Assembly: GCA_903884915.1 (NCBI GenBank)
Contig: CAISGS010000461.1
Location: 1 to 5,602, forward strand
Direction of reading: 5' to 3'
DNA: 5,602 nucleotides
DNA from: an uncultured Caulobacteraceae bacterium
Lineage (GTDB): Bacteria > Pseudomonadota > Alphaproteobacteria > Caulobacterales > Caulobacteraceae
The notes under the pieces: model-generated
Told to the model about the DNA's origin: nothing
Seen by the model: only the letters and a program-made list of their open reading frames with translations
The model's database searches: none
Shown here: piece by piece, positions 1 through 5,602 of the stretch
Position numbering within the stretch: the stretch's first letter is position 1
How the letters are laid out: each line of letters starts with the position of its first letter
Translations under genes and position numbers: made by a program

Positions 1-4
1 CGTT

Positions 5-40
5 CTAGCCCTCTCCCTGTGGGAGAGGGTTGGGTGAGGG
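5..40. repeat. GC-rich palindromic extragenic repeat (REP-like hairpin)
   Basis: Bases 9-17 (CCCTCTCCC) and 21-29 (GGGAGAGGG) form a perfect 9-bp stem with a 3-base loop. It is followed by a G-rich tail (GTTGGGTGAGGG). This hairpin plus tail matches the style of extragenic palindromes scattered in many GC-rich proteobacterial genomes; that resemblance is from memory, and the copy number here is unknown. A T-rich tract (43-57) follows on the plus strand about 14 bases later, so the hairpin might also help end transcription entering from the left. That distance is too long for a standard intrinsic terminator. Confidence 0.55.
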
Positions 41-67
41 CCTTTCTTGTTTTTCTTAAAGAAAGAA

Positions 68-132
68 CCCCCTACCCCCGCTGCGCGGGTACTTCCCCCA
101 GAGGGGGAAGTGGCGCGAAGCGACGAAGGGGC
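68..132. repeat. Composite extragenic repeat with three adjacent hairpins
   Basis: Three small inverted repeats are packed together just past the stop codon of the ABC exporter gene. The first (73-91) pairs TACCC with GGGTA, and GC with GC after a two-base bulge. The second (91-111) is a perfect 9-bp stem, ACTTCCCCC with GGGGGAAGT, with loop AGA. The third is a short CGC-GAA-GCG hairpin (about 114-122). Read on the minus strand, the group follows the exporter stop and runs into a pyrimidine-rich stretch (TTCTTTCTTT), so it could act as the 3' end of that transcript. Its modular form suggests a repetitive extragenic element, but this cannot be proved from one copy. Confidence 0.5.
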
Positions 133-140
133 CTTGTTTC

Positions 141-2009
141 CTACCCCGCCTCAGCCCCAAACTGTAGCTTGGCGAGCTTGGCATAGAGGCCGCCTTGGGC
201 CACCAGATCGGTGTGGGTGCCCTGTTCGACGACACGGCCAGCATCCATCACCACAATCCGGTCGGCCCGCTGAACCGTGGCCAGACGGTGAGCGATGACG
301 AGGGTCGTGCGACCGGTCATGGCATCGTGCAGGGCCTGCTGAACCAGACGCTCATTTTCCGCGTCCAGTGCGCTGGTGGCCTCATCGAGCAGGAGCACGG
401 GTGCATTGCGCACCAAGGCCCGGGCAATAGCCAGCCTCTGCTTTTGACCGCCCGAAAGGGTCTTGGCCCGTTCACCGACGGGGGTGTCATAGCCCTGCGG
501 CAAGGCACTGATAAAGCCGTCAGCCTCTGCGGCGCGGGACGCGGCCATGATGGCTTCAATCGAGGCCTCCTCGCGGCCATAACGGATATTGTCGAGCGCG
601 GACCCGGAAAAGAGGGGCGCGTCCTGAGCGACCAAGGCCATGCGAGCGCGGACCTGCTGGGGATCGGCCTCGCGCAGATCAACGCCGTCGAGCCGGATCG
701 AGCCAGACTGGGGATCATAGAACCTCAAGAGCAGGCGCAAAACCGTACTCTTTCCCGCCCCCGATGGACCCACCAGCGCGACCGTCTCGCCAGAGCGCAC
801 CCGTAGGTCCAGACCGCGCAGGGCGGGCAGGTCAGGGCGGCCGGGATAGGCAAAGACCACATCGTCAAAAGCGATCTCACCTTTGGAGGGGCTTGGAAGC
901 GGCTTGGGACGCGCTGGGGCGGCGATGGCGGGCCGTGCGTTCAGCAGCTCGCTAATGCGCTCCATGGCCCCAGAGGCCTTCTGGACGTCGCCCCAGACCT
1001 CTCCTAAAGCGCCGACGGCGGCGGCGGCCATCACAGACAAGAACAGGAACTGAACCAGCGCCCCGCCGGTCATGGTTCCACTGATCACCGCTTGCGCGCC
1101 GAGCCACAGGACCACCGCCACGCCACTGAAGATCAGGCCAATAACCATGGCGGTCATGATGGCCCGAGCCTCAATGCGGGTCAGGGACGCGCGGAAGGCC
1201 ATATCGACGGCTTCGGCGAACCGCTTGGCCGCGCTCTTTTCGCGGCCAAAGGCCTGAACCGTATCGAGGGCGTCGAGGCTTTCACCGGCAAAACCCACCG
1301 CGTCGGCAAATCGGTCCTGCGCGGAGACAGACAGAACCCGCACCCGGCGACCAAACAAAAACAGCGGCACAAGGATCACTGGGACCAACAGCACGATCAG
1401 GCCCGTCAATTTCGGGCTGACGATGAACAGCAGGCCAAGACCGCCGATCAGGCTCAAAAGATTGCGCAGGGCGATTGAGGCGGCTGAGCCGACCATGGTC
1501 TCAACGATGGTGATATCGGTGGTCAGGCGCGACAGGACCTCGCCGATGCGGGTATTGAGGAAGTAGGCCTGATCCAAGGTCAGGGTATGGGCATAGACCG
1601 CCTTACGCAGGTCGGCCACGACCATCTCGCCCAGTTTGGTGACGAAGAAATAGCGCAGGGCTGAGGCGGCTGCGAGGGCCAGAGCCACCGCGACCATGAT
1701 CAGGAAATAGCGGTTGAGGGCCTGAGACGATCCGGTCACAAAGCCGTGGTCCACCACGCTTCTCAGCGCGACCGTCAGTCCAAGGGTCGAGGCGGTCGAC
1801 AGGAGCAGGAAGAACAGGGCGGCAAAGGCATTGGCCTTATGGGCGACAATGAAGGGCAAGATATGGCCGAGAGGCCTTAGATCCTTGCGCCGAGGCCGCT
1901 TGTTAACCGCCTCTGCAATCTGACTGGCTAAGGCCGCGCCCTCGGTCGGTCGGCCGTCCGTGGAGGCCATTGCCGAGGGGTTTGAAGCCATAGTCGAAGG
2001 GTCGCTCAT
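141..2009 (-). CDS. ABC exporter half-transporter, fused permease and ATPase (MsbA-related)
   Basis: Inner-membrane ATP-driven exporter that would work as a homodimer. The substrate is unknown; lipids or hydrophobic compounds are typical of this group. The 622-residue protein starts with about 55 polar, probably disordered residues. Six hydrophobic segments follow near 60-82, 100-118, 177-197, 201-220, 285-306 and 316-338. The C-terminal ATPase has an A-loop Tyr (388), Walker [10 protein letters not shown] (414-422, Lys420), Q-loop Gln462, signature LSGGQ (518-522), Walker B VLLLDE (538-543, catalytic Glu543), D-loop SALD and H-loop His574, so it should be active. The start is the ATG at 2009, which has GAGAGG seven bases upstream. 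A TTG codon 15 residues earlier is in frame but lacks a good ribosome site. The gene is divergent from rpmE. It resembles the MsbA-related family of alphaproteobacteria rather than being clearly MsbA itself, so no symbol is given. Confidence 0.93.
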   Translation of the reverse strand: MSDPSTMASNPSAMASTDGRPTEGAALASQIAEAVNKRPRRKDLRPLGHILPFIVAHKANAFAALFFLLLSTASTLGLTVALRSVVDHGFVTGSSQALNRYFLIMVAVALALAAASALRYFFVTKLGEMVVADLRKAVYAHTLTLDQAYFLNTRIGEVLSRLTTDITIVETMVGSAASIALRNLLSLIGGLGLLFIVSPKLTGLIVLLVPVILVPLFLFGRRVRVLSVSAQDRFADAVGFAGESLDALDTVQAFGREKSAAKRFAEAVDMAFRASLTRIEARAIMTAMVIGLIFSGVAVVLWLGAQAVISGTMTGGALVQFLFLSVMAAAAVGALGEVWGDVQKASGAMERISELLNARPAIAAPARPKPLPSPSKGEIAFDDVVFAYPGRPDLPALRGLDLRVRSGETVALVGPSGAGKSTVLRLLLRFYDPQSGSIRLDGVDLREADPQQVRARMALVAQDAPLFSGSALDNIRYGREEASIEAIMAASRAAEADGFISALPQGYDTPVGERAKTLSGGQKQRLAIARALVRNAPVLLLDEATSALDAENERLVQQALHDAMTGRTTLVIAHRLATVQRADRIVVMDAGRVVEQGTHTDLVAQGGLYAKLAKLQFGAEAG

Positions 2010-2062
2010 TCCAAAACCTCTCAAAAGACCGGCTAGCCCGATCTTCGTTTTCAACTGGGCCC

Positions 2063-2092
2063 TTGCCTAGCAAGCCTGCCATCGTGTATAGC
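2063..2092 (+). promoter_or_regulatory. Possible sigma-70-type promoter of rpmE
   Basis: TTGCCT (2063-2068) could be the -35 element and TATAGC (2087-2092) the -10 element, 18 bases apart; TGTATA (2085-2090) with a 16-base spacer is the alternative. This would start the transcript near 2098, giving an rpmE leader of about 75 bases that includes the hairpin at 2106-2136. The -35 half overlaps a small inverted repeat, CTTGC-CTA-GCAAG (2062-2074). This is a motif match only. Confidence 0.35.
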
Positions 2093-2105
2093 CGCGCATC
2101 CATTT

Positions 2106-2140
2106 GCCCGCCCCGTCCTTACCGGTGGCGGCGGGCTTTT
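2106..2140 (+). promoter_or_regulatory. Terminator-like hairpin in the rpmE leader (possible attenuator)
   Basis: GCCCGCC (2106-2112) pairs perfectly with GGCGGGC (2130-2136) around a 17-base loop, and TTTT follows at 2137-2140. This is the shape of a short intrinsic terminator, yet it lies 33 bases before the rpmE start and after its likely promoter. No plus-strand gene ends just upstream, so it is not simply the end of another transcript. Leaders that sense the ribosomal protein are known for L31 in other bacterial groups, so an attenuating or autoregulatory leader is a reasonable inference. The U-tract is short, which weakens the terminator reading. Confidence 0.4.
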
Positions 2141-2173
2141 CGTTCCGCGCCCTCAAGTCGGTTGGACAGAGCC

Positions 2174-2398
2174 ATGAAACAAGACACCCATCCTGACTAT
2201 CACTTCATCAATGTGGTGATGACCGACGGATCGACCTATCAGACCCGCTCCACCTACGGCAAGGAAGGAGCGACATTGAGCCTCGATATTGATCCGCGCA
2301 CTCACCCCGCATGGACCGGTGGCAATGCCCACCTGATGGACCGTGGCGGCCGCGTTTCGCGCTTCTCGGCCAAGTTCGGCGGCTTCCTTAAGAAGTAA
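2174..2398 (+). CDS. rpmE: 50S ribosomal protein L31, cysteine-free form
   Basis: Component of the large ribosomal subunit located at the central protuberance, where the L31 family bridges the two subunits. The 74-residue product has the family landmarks: [10 protein letters not shown] at the start, [22 protein letters not shown] and the basic GGRVSRF...KFGG end. It contains no cysteine. The four zinc-ligand positions of the E. coli type (CxC and CxxC) are replaced; VCSKCHP, for instance, corresponds to IDPRTHP. This is the C-minus form usual in alphaproteobacteria and needs no zinc. The frame is open further upstream to 2063, but family similarity begins only at the ATG at 2174, preceded by a weak GGA-type ribosome site (2164-2166). 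It is transcribed alone, between a leader hairpin and an intrinsic terminator. Confidence 0.96.
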   Translation: MKQDTHPDYHFINVVMTDGSTYQTRSTYGKEGATLSLDIDPRTHPAWTGGNAHLMDRGGRVSRFSAKFGGFLKK

Positions 2399-2410
2399 GA
2401 CCCTAGGGTC
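2399..2410. repeat. 12-bp perfect palindrome directly after the rpmE stop
   Basis: GACCCTAGGGTC is fully self-complementary and begins at the base after the rpmE stop codon. With no loop it is poor as an RNA hairpin but would suit a dimeric DNA-binding protein. It may equally be chance. It carries one of the six CTAG tetranucleotides of the window. Confidence 0.3.
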
Positions 2411-2423
2411 TACCTATCGGTTG

Positions 2424-2457
2424 AACGGTCGCTCGCTTGTGTGGGCGGCCGTTTTTT
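2424..2457 (+). terminator. Rho-independent terminator of rpmE
   Basis: AACGGTCGC (2424-2432) pairs with GCGGCCGTT (2445-2453) in a 9-bp stem with one G-U pair and a 12-base loop. The stem runs straight into a T-tract (2452-2457). It lies 26 bases after the rpmE stop, on the same strand. It separates rpmE from ppa, which is therefore probably transcribed from its own promoter. Confidence 0.85.
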
Positions 2458-2491
2458 CGTGTCTGGTCGACAAGGTTTTGGGGCCAACAGA

Positions 2492-2518
2492 TTGGGTGTT
2501 GCTGCCGATCCTCTAAAC
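2492..2518 (+). promoter_or_regulatory. Weak candidate promoter of ppa
   Basis: TTGGGT (2492-2497) and TCTAAAC (2512-2518), 14 bases apart, loosely resemble the housekeeping promoter of Caulobacter (TTGaC-type element, short spacer, GCTAnAwC). A start near 2525 would give a ppa leader of about 105 bases. Some promoter is expected here because an intrinsic terminator precedes the region, but this exact placement is weakly supported. Confidence 0.22.
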
Positions 2519-2538
2519 AGGCCTAAATCGGCCCGATA

Positions 2539-2560
2539 GCCGCAATTTTCCCTTTGCGGC
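2539..2560 (+). other. Stem-loop in the ppa leader
   Basis: GCCGCAA (2539-2545) pairs perfectly with TTGCGGC (2554-2560) around an 8-base pyrimidine loop. A second, weaker stem (GGAGGG at 2588-2593 with CCCTCC at 2608-2613) lies closer to the ribosome site. Together they suggest a folded 5' leader for ppa. No known riboswitch class is recognised. Confidence 0.35.
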
Positions 2561-2630
2561 CTTGCCATGGCCACGGTTGTCCCCGATGGAGGGCGCAGCT
2601 TTCCGATCCCTCCCCGGCCTGGAGCCCCCG

Positions 2631-3167
2631 ATGCTATTGAGCGCTATTTCTATTGGTAAGAACCCACCCTTTGACGTCAATGTCGTCATCGAGGTCCCCA
2701 TCGGCGGTGAGCCGATCAAATATGAGATGGACAAGGAGTCCGGCGCTCTGGTCGTTGACCGCTTTCTCTATACGGCCATGCGTTATCCCGGAAACTACGG
2801 CTTTATCCCCCATACCCTGTCCGGTGATGGCGACCCTTGCGACGTGATCATTGCCAATACGCGGGCCATTGTTCCGGGCGCGGTGATGAGTTGCCGGATC
2901 GTTGGAGTCCTGCTGATGGAAGACGAGGCGGGCGCCGATGAAAAACTGCTGGCCGTTCCCTCCTCTTGGCTGACCCAGCGCTATGATCATGTGCAAAATT
3001 TTAGCGACCTGCCCGACATTACGCTCAAGCAGATCGAGCACTTCTTCGAGAGCTACAAGGATCTGGAACCCGGCAAATGGGTCAAGCTGCGCGGCTGGGG
3101 CGATGCCGACCATGCGCGCCGCCTCGTGCTCGAGGGCATTGAATCGGCCAAGGCCGCCAAGGCCTAA
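2631..3167 (+). CDS. ppa: Inorganic pyrophosphatase (family I, soluble)
   Basis: Cytoplasmic enzyme that hydrolyses pyrophosphate to two phosphates with Mg2+, pulling nucleic acid, protein and other biosynthetic reactions forward. The 178-residue length fits the bacterial hexameric family. The active-site residues known from the E. coli enzyme all appear, shifted by one: Glu21, Lys30, Glu32, Arg44, Tyr52, Tyr56, Asp66, Asp68, Asp71, Asp98, Asp103, Lys105, Tyr142 and Lys143. The motif DGDPCDV (66-72) has a Cys where the common signature has an aliphatic residue. The ATG at 2631 is chosen because the family N-terminus begins there (SIGKNPP...DVNVVIEVP) and GGAG lies six bases upstream. In-frame ATGs at 2562 and 2586 would add sequence unlike the family. 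It stands alone between the rpmE terminator and the convergent ahpF gene. Confidence 0.97.
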   Translation: MLLSAISIGKNPPFDVNVVIEVPIGGEPIKYEMDKESGALVVDRFLYTAMRYPGNYGFIPHTLSGDGDPCDVIIANTRAIVPGAVMSCRIVGVLLMEDEAGADEKLLAVPSSWLTQRYDHVQNFSDLPDITLKQIEHFFESYKDLEPGKWVKLRGWGDADHARRLVLEGIESAKAAKA

Positions 3168-3200
3168 GCCTCGGCGACCCTCTTGTCCTTCGGCAGGTCG

Positions 3201-4784
3201 CTATTCGGCGGCCTGCTGAACCTCTACCGGCGCCAATCGGATCAGATAGTCAAAGGCCGATAGCGCCGCCTTTGACCCATCGCCTGCCGCGATAATGATC
3301 TGCTTGAAGGGCACGGTGGTTGCGTCCCCGGCGGCAAAGACACCGGGCACTGAGGTCTGTCCCCGGCCATCAATCTCGATCTCTCCGCGAGGCGACAGCG
3401 CCACGACCCCCTTGAGCCATTCGGTATTGGGCACCAAGCCGATCTGGACAAAGATCCCCTCAAGGTCGACCCGATGGGTCTCGTCGGATTGACGGTCCCT
3501 ATAGCTCAGAGCAACAACCCGATCGCCATCGCCATGGACCTCGGTGGTCAGGGCGGAGGTGATGACGGTGACATTGGGCAGGCTGGCCAACTTACGCTGC
3601 AGGACCGCATCGGCCCGCAGTTGGCTGTCGAACTCGATCAGGGTCACAGAAGCGACAATCCCCGCCAAATCAATCGCCGCCTCAACGCCGGAATTGCCGC
3701 CGCCAATCACCGCCACGCGCTTGCCCTTGTAAAGGGGCCCATCGCAGTGCGGGCAGTAGGCCACGCCCCGGTTGCGATAGGTTTCCTCACCCGGGACATT
3801 CATCTGACGCCAGCGTGCGCCGGTCGAGAGGATGACGGACTTGGATTTCAGGCTCACGCCACTGGCCAGCTTGATCTCGATTAGGCCACCGGGCGTTGAC
3901 GCAGGGACCAGCGCCTGCGCGGTCTGCAAGGTCATGATGTCGACCCCGTAATCCTTCACATGCTGTTCCATGCCCTGAACCAGCTTGGGGCCTTCGGTGT
4001 GGGGCACCGATATGAAGTTCTCGATCCCCATCGTGTCGAGCACCTGTCCACCAAAACGCTCGGCCATCAGACCGGTGCGGATACCCTTTCGGGCCGCATA
4101 GACGGCAGCAGCCGCACCAGCAGGACCGCCGCCGACGACGAGCATGTCAAATTCAGGCTTGGCCCCCAAGGCTTCCGCTGCGCGGGCCCCAGCGCCGCTA
4201 TCGAGCTTGGCAACGATCTGCTCAAGGCTCATCCGGCCTTGGGCGAAAGGCTCACCATTCAACAGAACGGTCGGCACAGCCATGATCTTGCGCACCTCGA
4301 CCTCGGCTTGAAAGAGGGCACCGTCGATCGCCACATGCTGGATGCGCGGATTGAGCACGCTCATCAAGGTCAAGGCCTGCACCACATCGGGGCAATTTTG
4401 GCAGGATAGGGAGAAATAGGTCTCGAACCGGTAGTCGCCCTCAAGCGCCACGATCTGGTCAATCACAGCCTGCTCGGCCTTGGGCGGATGTCCGCCGGTC
4501 CATAACAGCGCCAAGACCAGCGAGGTAAATTCATGCCCCATCGGCAGGCCCGCAAACTGCACCCGCGCCGGCGCACCCAGGGGGGCAATAGCGAAGGACG
4601 GCTTGCGGCTATCGGTCCCGTCTTGGCGCAGGGTGACCTTGTCGGACTGGGCGACAATATCGGTGAGCAGTGCCAGCATCTCTTGCGACTTGGGGCCCGC
4701 ATCGAGCGATGCCACAAGCTCAATCGGCTGGCGCAGATTGACGAGATAGGCCTTCAGCTGGGCCTTAAGGCTGTCTTCCAACAT
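3201..4784 (-). CDS. ahpF: Alkyl hydroperoxide reductase subunit F (NADH:peroxiredoxin reductase)
   Basis: Cytoplasmic flavoprotein that uses NADH to re-reduce AhpC. The 527 residues compare with 521 in E. coli. Residues 1 to about 200 form the paired thioredoxin-like N-terminal domain with the redox centre CQNC (Cys128, Cys131). A linker leads to a thioredoxin-reductase-like part: FAD-binding GGGPAG (218-223), CPHC (Cys344, Cys347), NAD-binding GGGNSG (361-366) and a second FAD motif GVFAAGD (481-487). These four cysteines are the only ones in the protein, matching the electron path from NADH to FAD, to the C-terminal pair, to the N-terminal pair, then to AhpC. The start ATG has GGAG eight bases upstream, and the N-terminus ([14 protein letters not shown]) fits the family. 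It lies 103 bases behind ahpC and is probably co-transcribed. Its 3' end faces ppa across 33 bases with no convincing terminator. Confidence 0.97.
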   Translation of the reverse strand: MLEDSLKAQLKAYLVNLRQPIELVASLDAGPKSQEMLALLTDIVAQSDKVTLRQDGTDSRKPSFAIAPLGAPARVQFAGLPMGHEFTSLVLALLWTGGHPPKAEQAVIDQIVALEGDYRFETYFSLSCQNCPDVVQALTLMSVLNPRIQHVAIDGALFQAEVEVRKIMAVPTVLLNGEPFAQGRMSLEQIVAKLDSGAGARAAEALGAKPEFDMLVVGGGPAGAAAAVYAARKGIRTGLMAERFGGQVLDTMGIENFISVPHTEGPKLVQGMEQHVKDYGVDIMTLQTAQALVPASTPGGLIEIKLASGVSLKSKSVILSTGARWRQMNVPGEETYRNRGVAYCPHCDGPLYKGKRVAVIGGGNSGVEAAIDLAGIVASVTLIEFDSQLRADAVLQRKLASLPNVTVITSALTTEVHGDGDRVVALSYRDRQSDETHRVDLEGIFVQIGLVPNTEWLKGVVALSPRGEIEIDGRGQTSVPGVFAAGDATTVPFKQIIIAAGDGSKAALSAFDYLIRLAPVEVQQAAE

Positions 4785-4821
4785 GGGGTGGGCTCCGAAT
4801 AGTGCGATGAGGTGACCCTCA

Positions 4822-4857
4822 GGGGGCCTAGCGGTGACGGGTCGGTGCTAGGCCCCC
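4822..4857 (-). other. Strong stem-loop between ahpC and ahpF
   Basis: Bases 4822-4832 (GGGGGCCTAGC) pair perfectly with 4847-4857 (GCTAGGCCCCC) in an 11-bp, mostly G-C stem around a 14-base loop. In the minus-strand transcript it starts 30 bases after the ahpC stop and ends 37 bases before the ahpF start. No U-tract follows on either strand, so it is not a standard terminator. An mRNA-stabilising or processing hairpin that keeps ahpC more abundant than ahpF, or a partial Rho-dependent stop, is a reasonable inference. Confidence 0.6.
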
Positions 4858-4887
4858 CTTGGACGGGGGTATCAGAGGCGGGGTCGG

Positions 4888-5451
4888 TTAGATCTTGCCG
4901 ACCAGATCAAGCGACGGGGCCAAGGTCTTTTCACCCTCTTGCCACTTGGCCGGGCAGACCTCGCCGGGGTGCGAAGCGACATATTGCGCGGCCTTGACCT
5001 TACGCAGCAGCTCGCTCGCATCGCGGCCGATGCCACCGGCATTGACCTCAACGATCTGGATCTTGCCTTCGGGGTCGATGACAAAGGTGCCGCGATCGGC
5101 CAGGCCCGCCTCTTCGATCATGACCTCGAAATTGCGGCTGATCGTGCCGGTGGGGTCCCCAACCATTGTATATTGGATCTTGCCGACCGACTCCGAGGTA
5201 TCGTGCCAAGCCTTGTGGGCAAAATGGGTGTCGGTGGAGACACTGTAGATCTCGACGCCCATCGACTGGAAGGTCGCATAGTTGTCAGCCAAATCTTCCA
5301 GCTCGGTGGGGCAAACAAAGGTGAAGTCGGCGGGGTAGAAGAACACCACAGACCACTTGCCCATCAGGTCGGCGTCGGTGACGGTGATGAACTTGCCGGC
5401 CTTATAGGCGTCGGCGGAAAAGGGCTTAACGGTCGTATTGATCAAGGACAT
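4888..5451 (-). CDS. ahpC: Alkyl hydroperoxide reductase subunit C (2-Cys peroxiredoxin)
   Basis: Cytoplasmic peroxidase that reduces hydrogen peroxide, organic hydroperoxides and probably peroxynitrite; it is the main scavenger of low-level peroxide in many bacteria. The 187 residues equal the E. coli length, and the sequence is very similar throughout. The active-site motif PxxxTxxC is Pro40, Thr44 and peroxidatic Cys47 (FVCPTE). The resolving cysteine is Cys166 in [10 protein letters not shown], and the conserved Arg120 is in LADRGTF. There are no other cysteines. The C-terminus, [10 protein letters not shown], matches the AhpF-dependent class. The start (MSLINT) is certain from family similarity and has GGAGAG just upstream (5457-5462 on the opposite strand). 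It is the first gene of the ahpC-ahpF operon, behind an AT-rich control region. Confidence 0.98.
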   Translation of the reverse strand: MSLINTTVKPFSADAYKAGKFITVTDADLMGKWSVVFFYPADFTFVCPTELEDLADNYATFQSMGVEIYSVSTDTHFAHKAWHDTSESVGKIQYTMVGDPTGTISRNFEVMIEEAGLADRGTFVIDPEGKIQIVEVNAGGIGRDASELLRKVKAAQYVASHPGEVCPAKWQEGEKTLAPSLDLVGKI

Positions 5452-5503
5452 GGGGTCTCTCCGGGGGTTGGTGTCTCAGTGAACGGAGAGATAGGGCATC
5501 AGG

Positions 5504-5557
5504 ATCCATAGAGGAAATTGATATTTTGATTAAATAGTATTGGAAAAATCTATGGAT
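5504..5557. promoter_or_regulatory. AT-rich control region with inverted repeat, probable OxyR/LysR-type operator for ahpC
   Basis: ATCCATAGA (5504-5512) and TCTATGGAT (5549-5557) are perfect 9-bp inverted repeats with 36 bases between them. The interior is strikingly AT-rich for this window and holds another ATAG (5534-5537). The outer ATAG and CTAT elements echo the tetranucleotides of the E. coli OxyR consensus, but that consensus spans about 37 bases against 46 here, so the fit is incomplete. The region lies 53-106 bases upstream of the ahpC start, where an activator would bind. A weak plus-strand promoter (TTGATT at 5526-5531, 17 bases, TCTATG) would serve a divergent gene beyond the window edge. 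From 5558 to the end I see no gene start. Confidence 0.45.
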
Positions 5558-5602
5558 TGCTTGAGCCGTAAGACTTTCAATAGGCGCGCGTAACAGGGCG
5601 AG

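Noticed and set aside
1..140. CRISPR array at the left edge
   Set aside because: The repeated elements are different hairpins packed together, not identical direct repeats with unique spacers of regular length.
47..298. Short plus-strand open frame across the repeat cluster and the exporter's 3' end
   Set aside because: It runs through hairpin repeats and then antisense to the conserved C-terminus of the ABC exporter. The product is proline/arginine-rich with no recognisable family.
2010..2054. Upstream TTG start adding 15 residues to the ABC exporter
   Set aside because: The downstream ATG at 2009 has a well-spaced GAGAGG ribosome site, while the TTG has only a weak purine stretch. The extra residues match nothing recognised.
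2562..2630. Upstream in-frame ATG codons for ppa (2562 and 2586)
   Set aside because: They would add 15-23 residues unlike the family N-terminus. The ATG at 2631 has GGAG at the right distance and starts where similarity begins.
2634..3113. 159-codon open frame antisense to ppa
   Set aside because: It lies wholly opposite the conserved pyrophosphatase gene and has no recognisable motif.
3168..3200. Bidirectional terminator between the convergent ppa and ahpF genes
   Set aside because: I found only weak pairing (AGGC-CTAA-GCCT and a 5-bp CGACC/GGTCG pair with a large loop) and no T-tract in the 33-bp gap.
3474..4409. Long open frames antisense to ahpF (3474-3884 and 3960-4409)
   Set aside because: They lie opposite a highly conserved gene in GC-rich DNA, where antisense frames stay open by codon bias. 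The translations show no family features.
4939..5511. 190-codon open frame antisense to ahpC
   Set aside because: It covers almost all of ahpC and its promoter on the opposite strand. ahpC is unmistakable, and the antisense product is gly/asp-rich shadow sequence.
5504..5557. Exact E. coli-type OxyR consensus (four ATAG/CTAT elements with 7-base spacing)
   Set aside because: The outer elements are present, but the inner ones do not fall at the required spacing, so only a tentative operator is reported.

Overview
This window looks like ordinary chromosomal DNA from a GC-rich alphaproteobacterium. A Caulobacterales-like lineage is my best guess, but there is no rRNA or other marker to fix it. 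The support is the alphaproteobacterial type of ribosomal protein L31 (no zinc cysteines), a typical alphaproteobacterial family I pyrophosphatase, and GC-rich stem-loop repeats resembling the extragenic repeats common in such genomes. I see five genes, all apparently intact. There is no tRNA, rRNA, insertion sequence, CRISPR array or phage gene, and no gene-free stretch over 300 bases.

Layout. Bases 1-140 hold GC-rich hairpins of REP type behind the first gene. On the minus strand, 2009-141 encodes a half-size ABC exporter of the MsbA/lipid exporter type. A 164-bp intergenic region then separates it from the divergent plus-strand gene rpmE (2174-2398, ribosomal protein L31). rpmE has a plausible promoter, a hairpin followed by TTTT in its leader, and a clear intrinsic terminator downstream (2424-2457). 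Next on the plus strand is ppa (2631-3167, inorganic pyrophosphatase), with its own leader. ppa converges on ahpF across a 33-bp gap.

The right half is a minus-strand peroxide-defence operon. ahpC (5451-4888, 2-Cys peroxiredoxin) comes first and ahpF (4784-3201, its NADH-dependent disulfide reductase) follows. They are separated by 103 bp holding an 11-bp perfect GC-rich stem-loop. AhpF passes electrons from NADH through FAD and two CxxC pairs to AhpC, which reduces hydrogen peroxide and organic hydroperoxides. Upstream of ahpC is a sharply AT-rich control region with a 9-bp inverted repeat, a likely site for a LysR-type regulator such as OxyR. Any divergent regulator gene would begin beyond the right edge.

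I found no evidence of a novel multi-gene system. The points most worth a second look are non-coding: the rpmE leader hairpin, the ahpC-ahpF stem-loop, the ahpC operator region, the left-edge repeat cluster, and the fact that all six CTAG tetranucleotides lie between genes.
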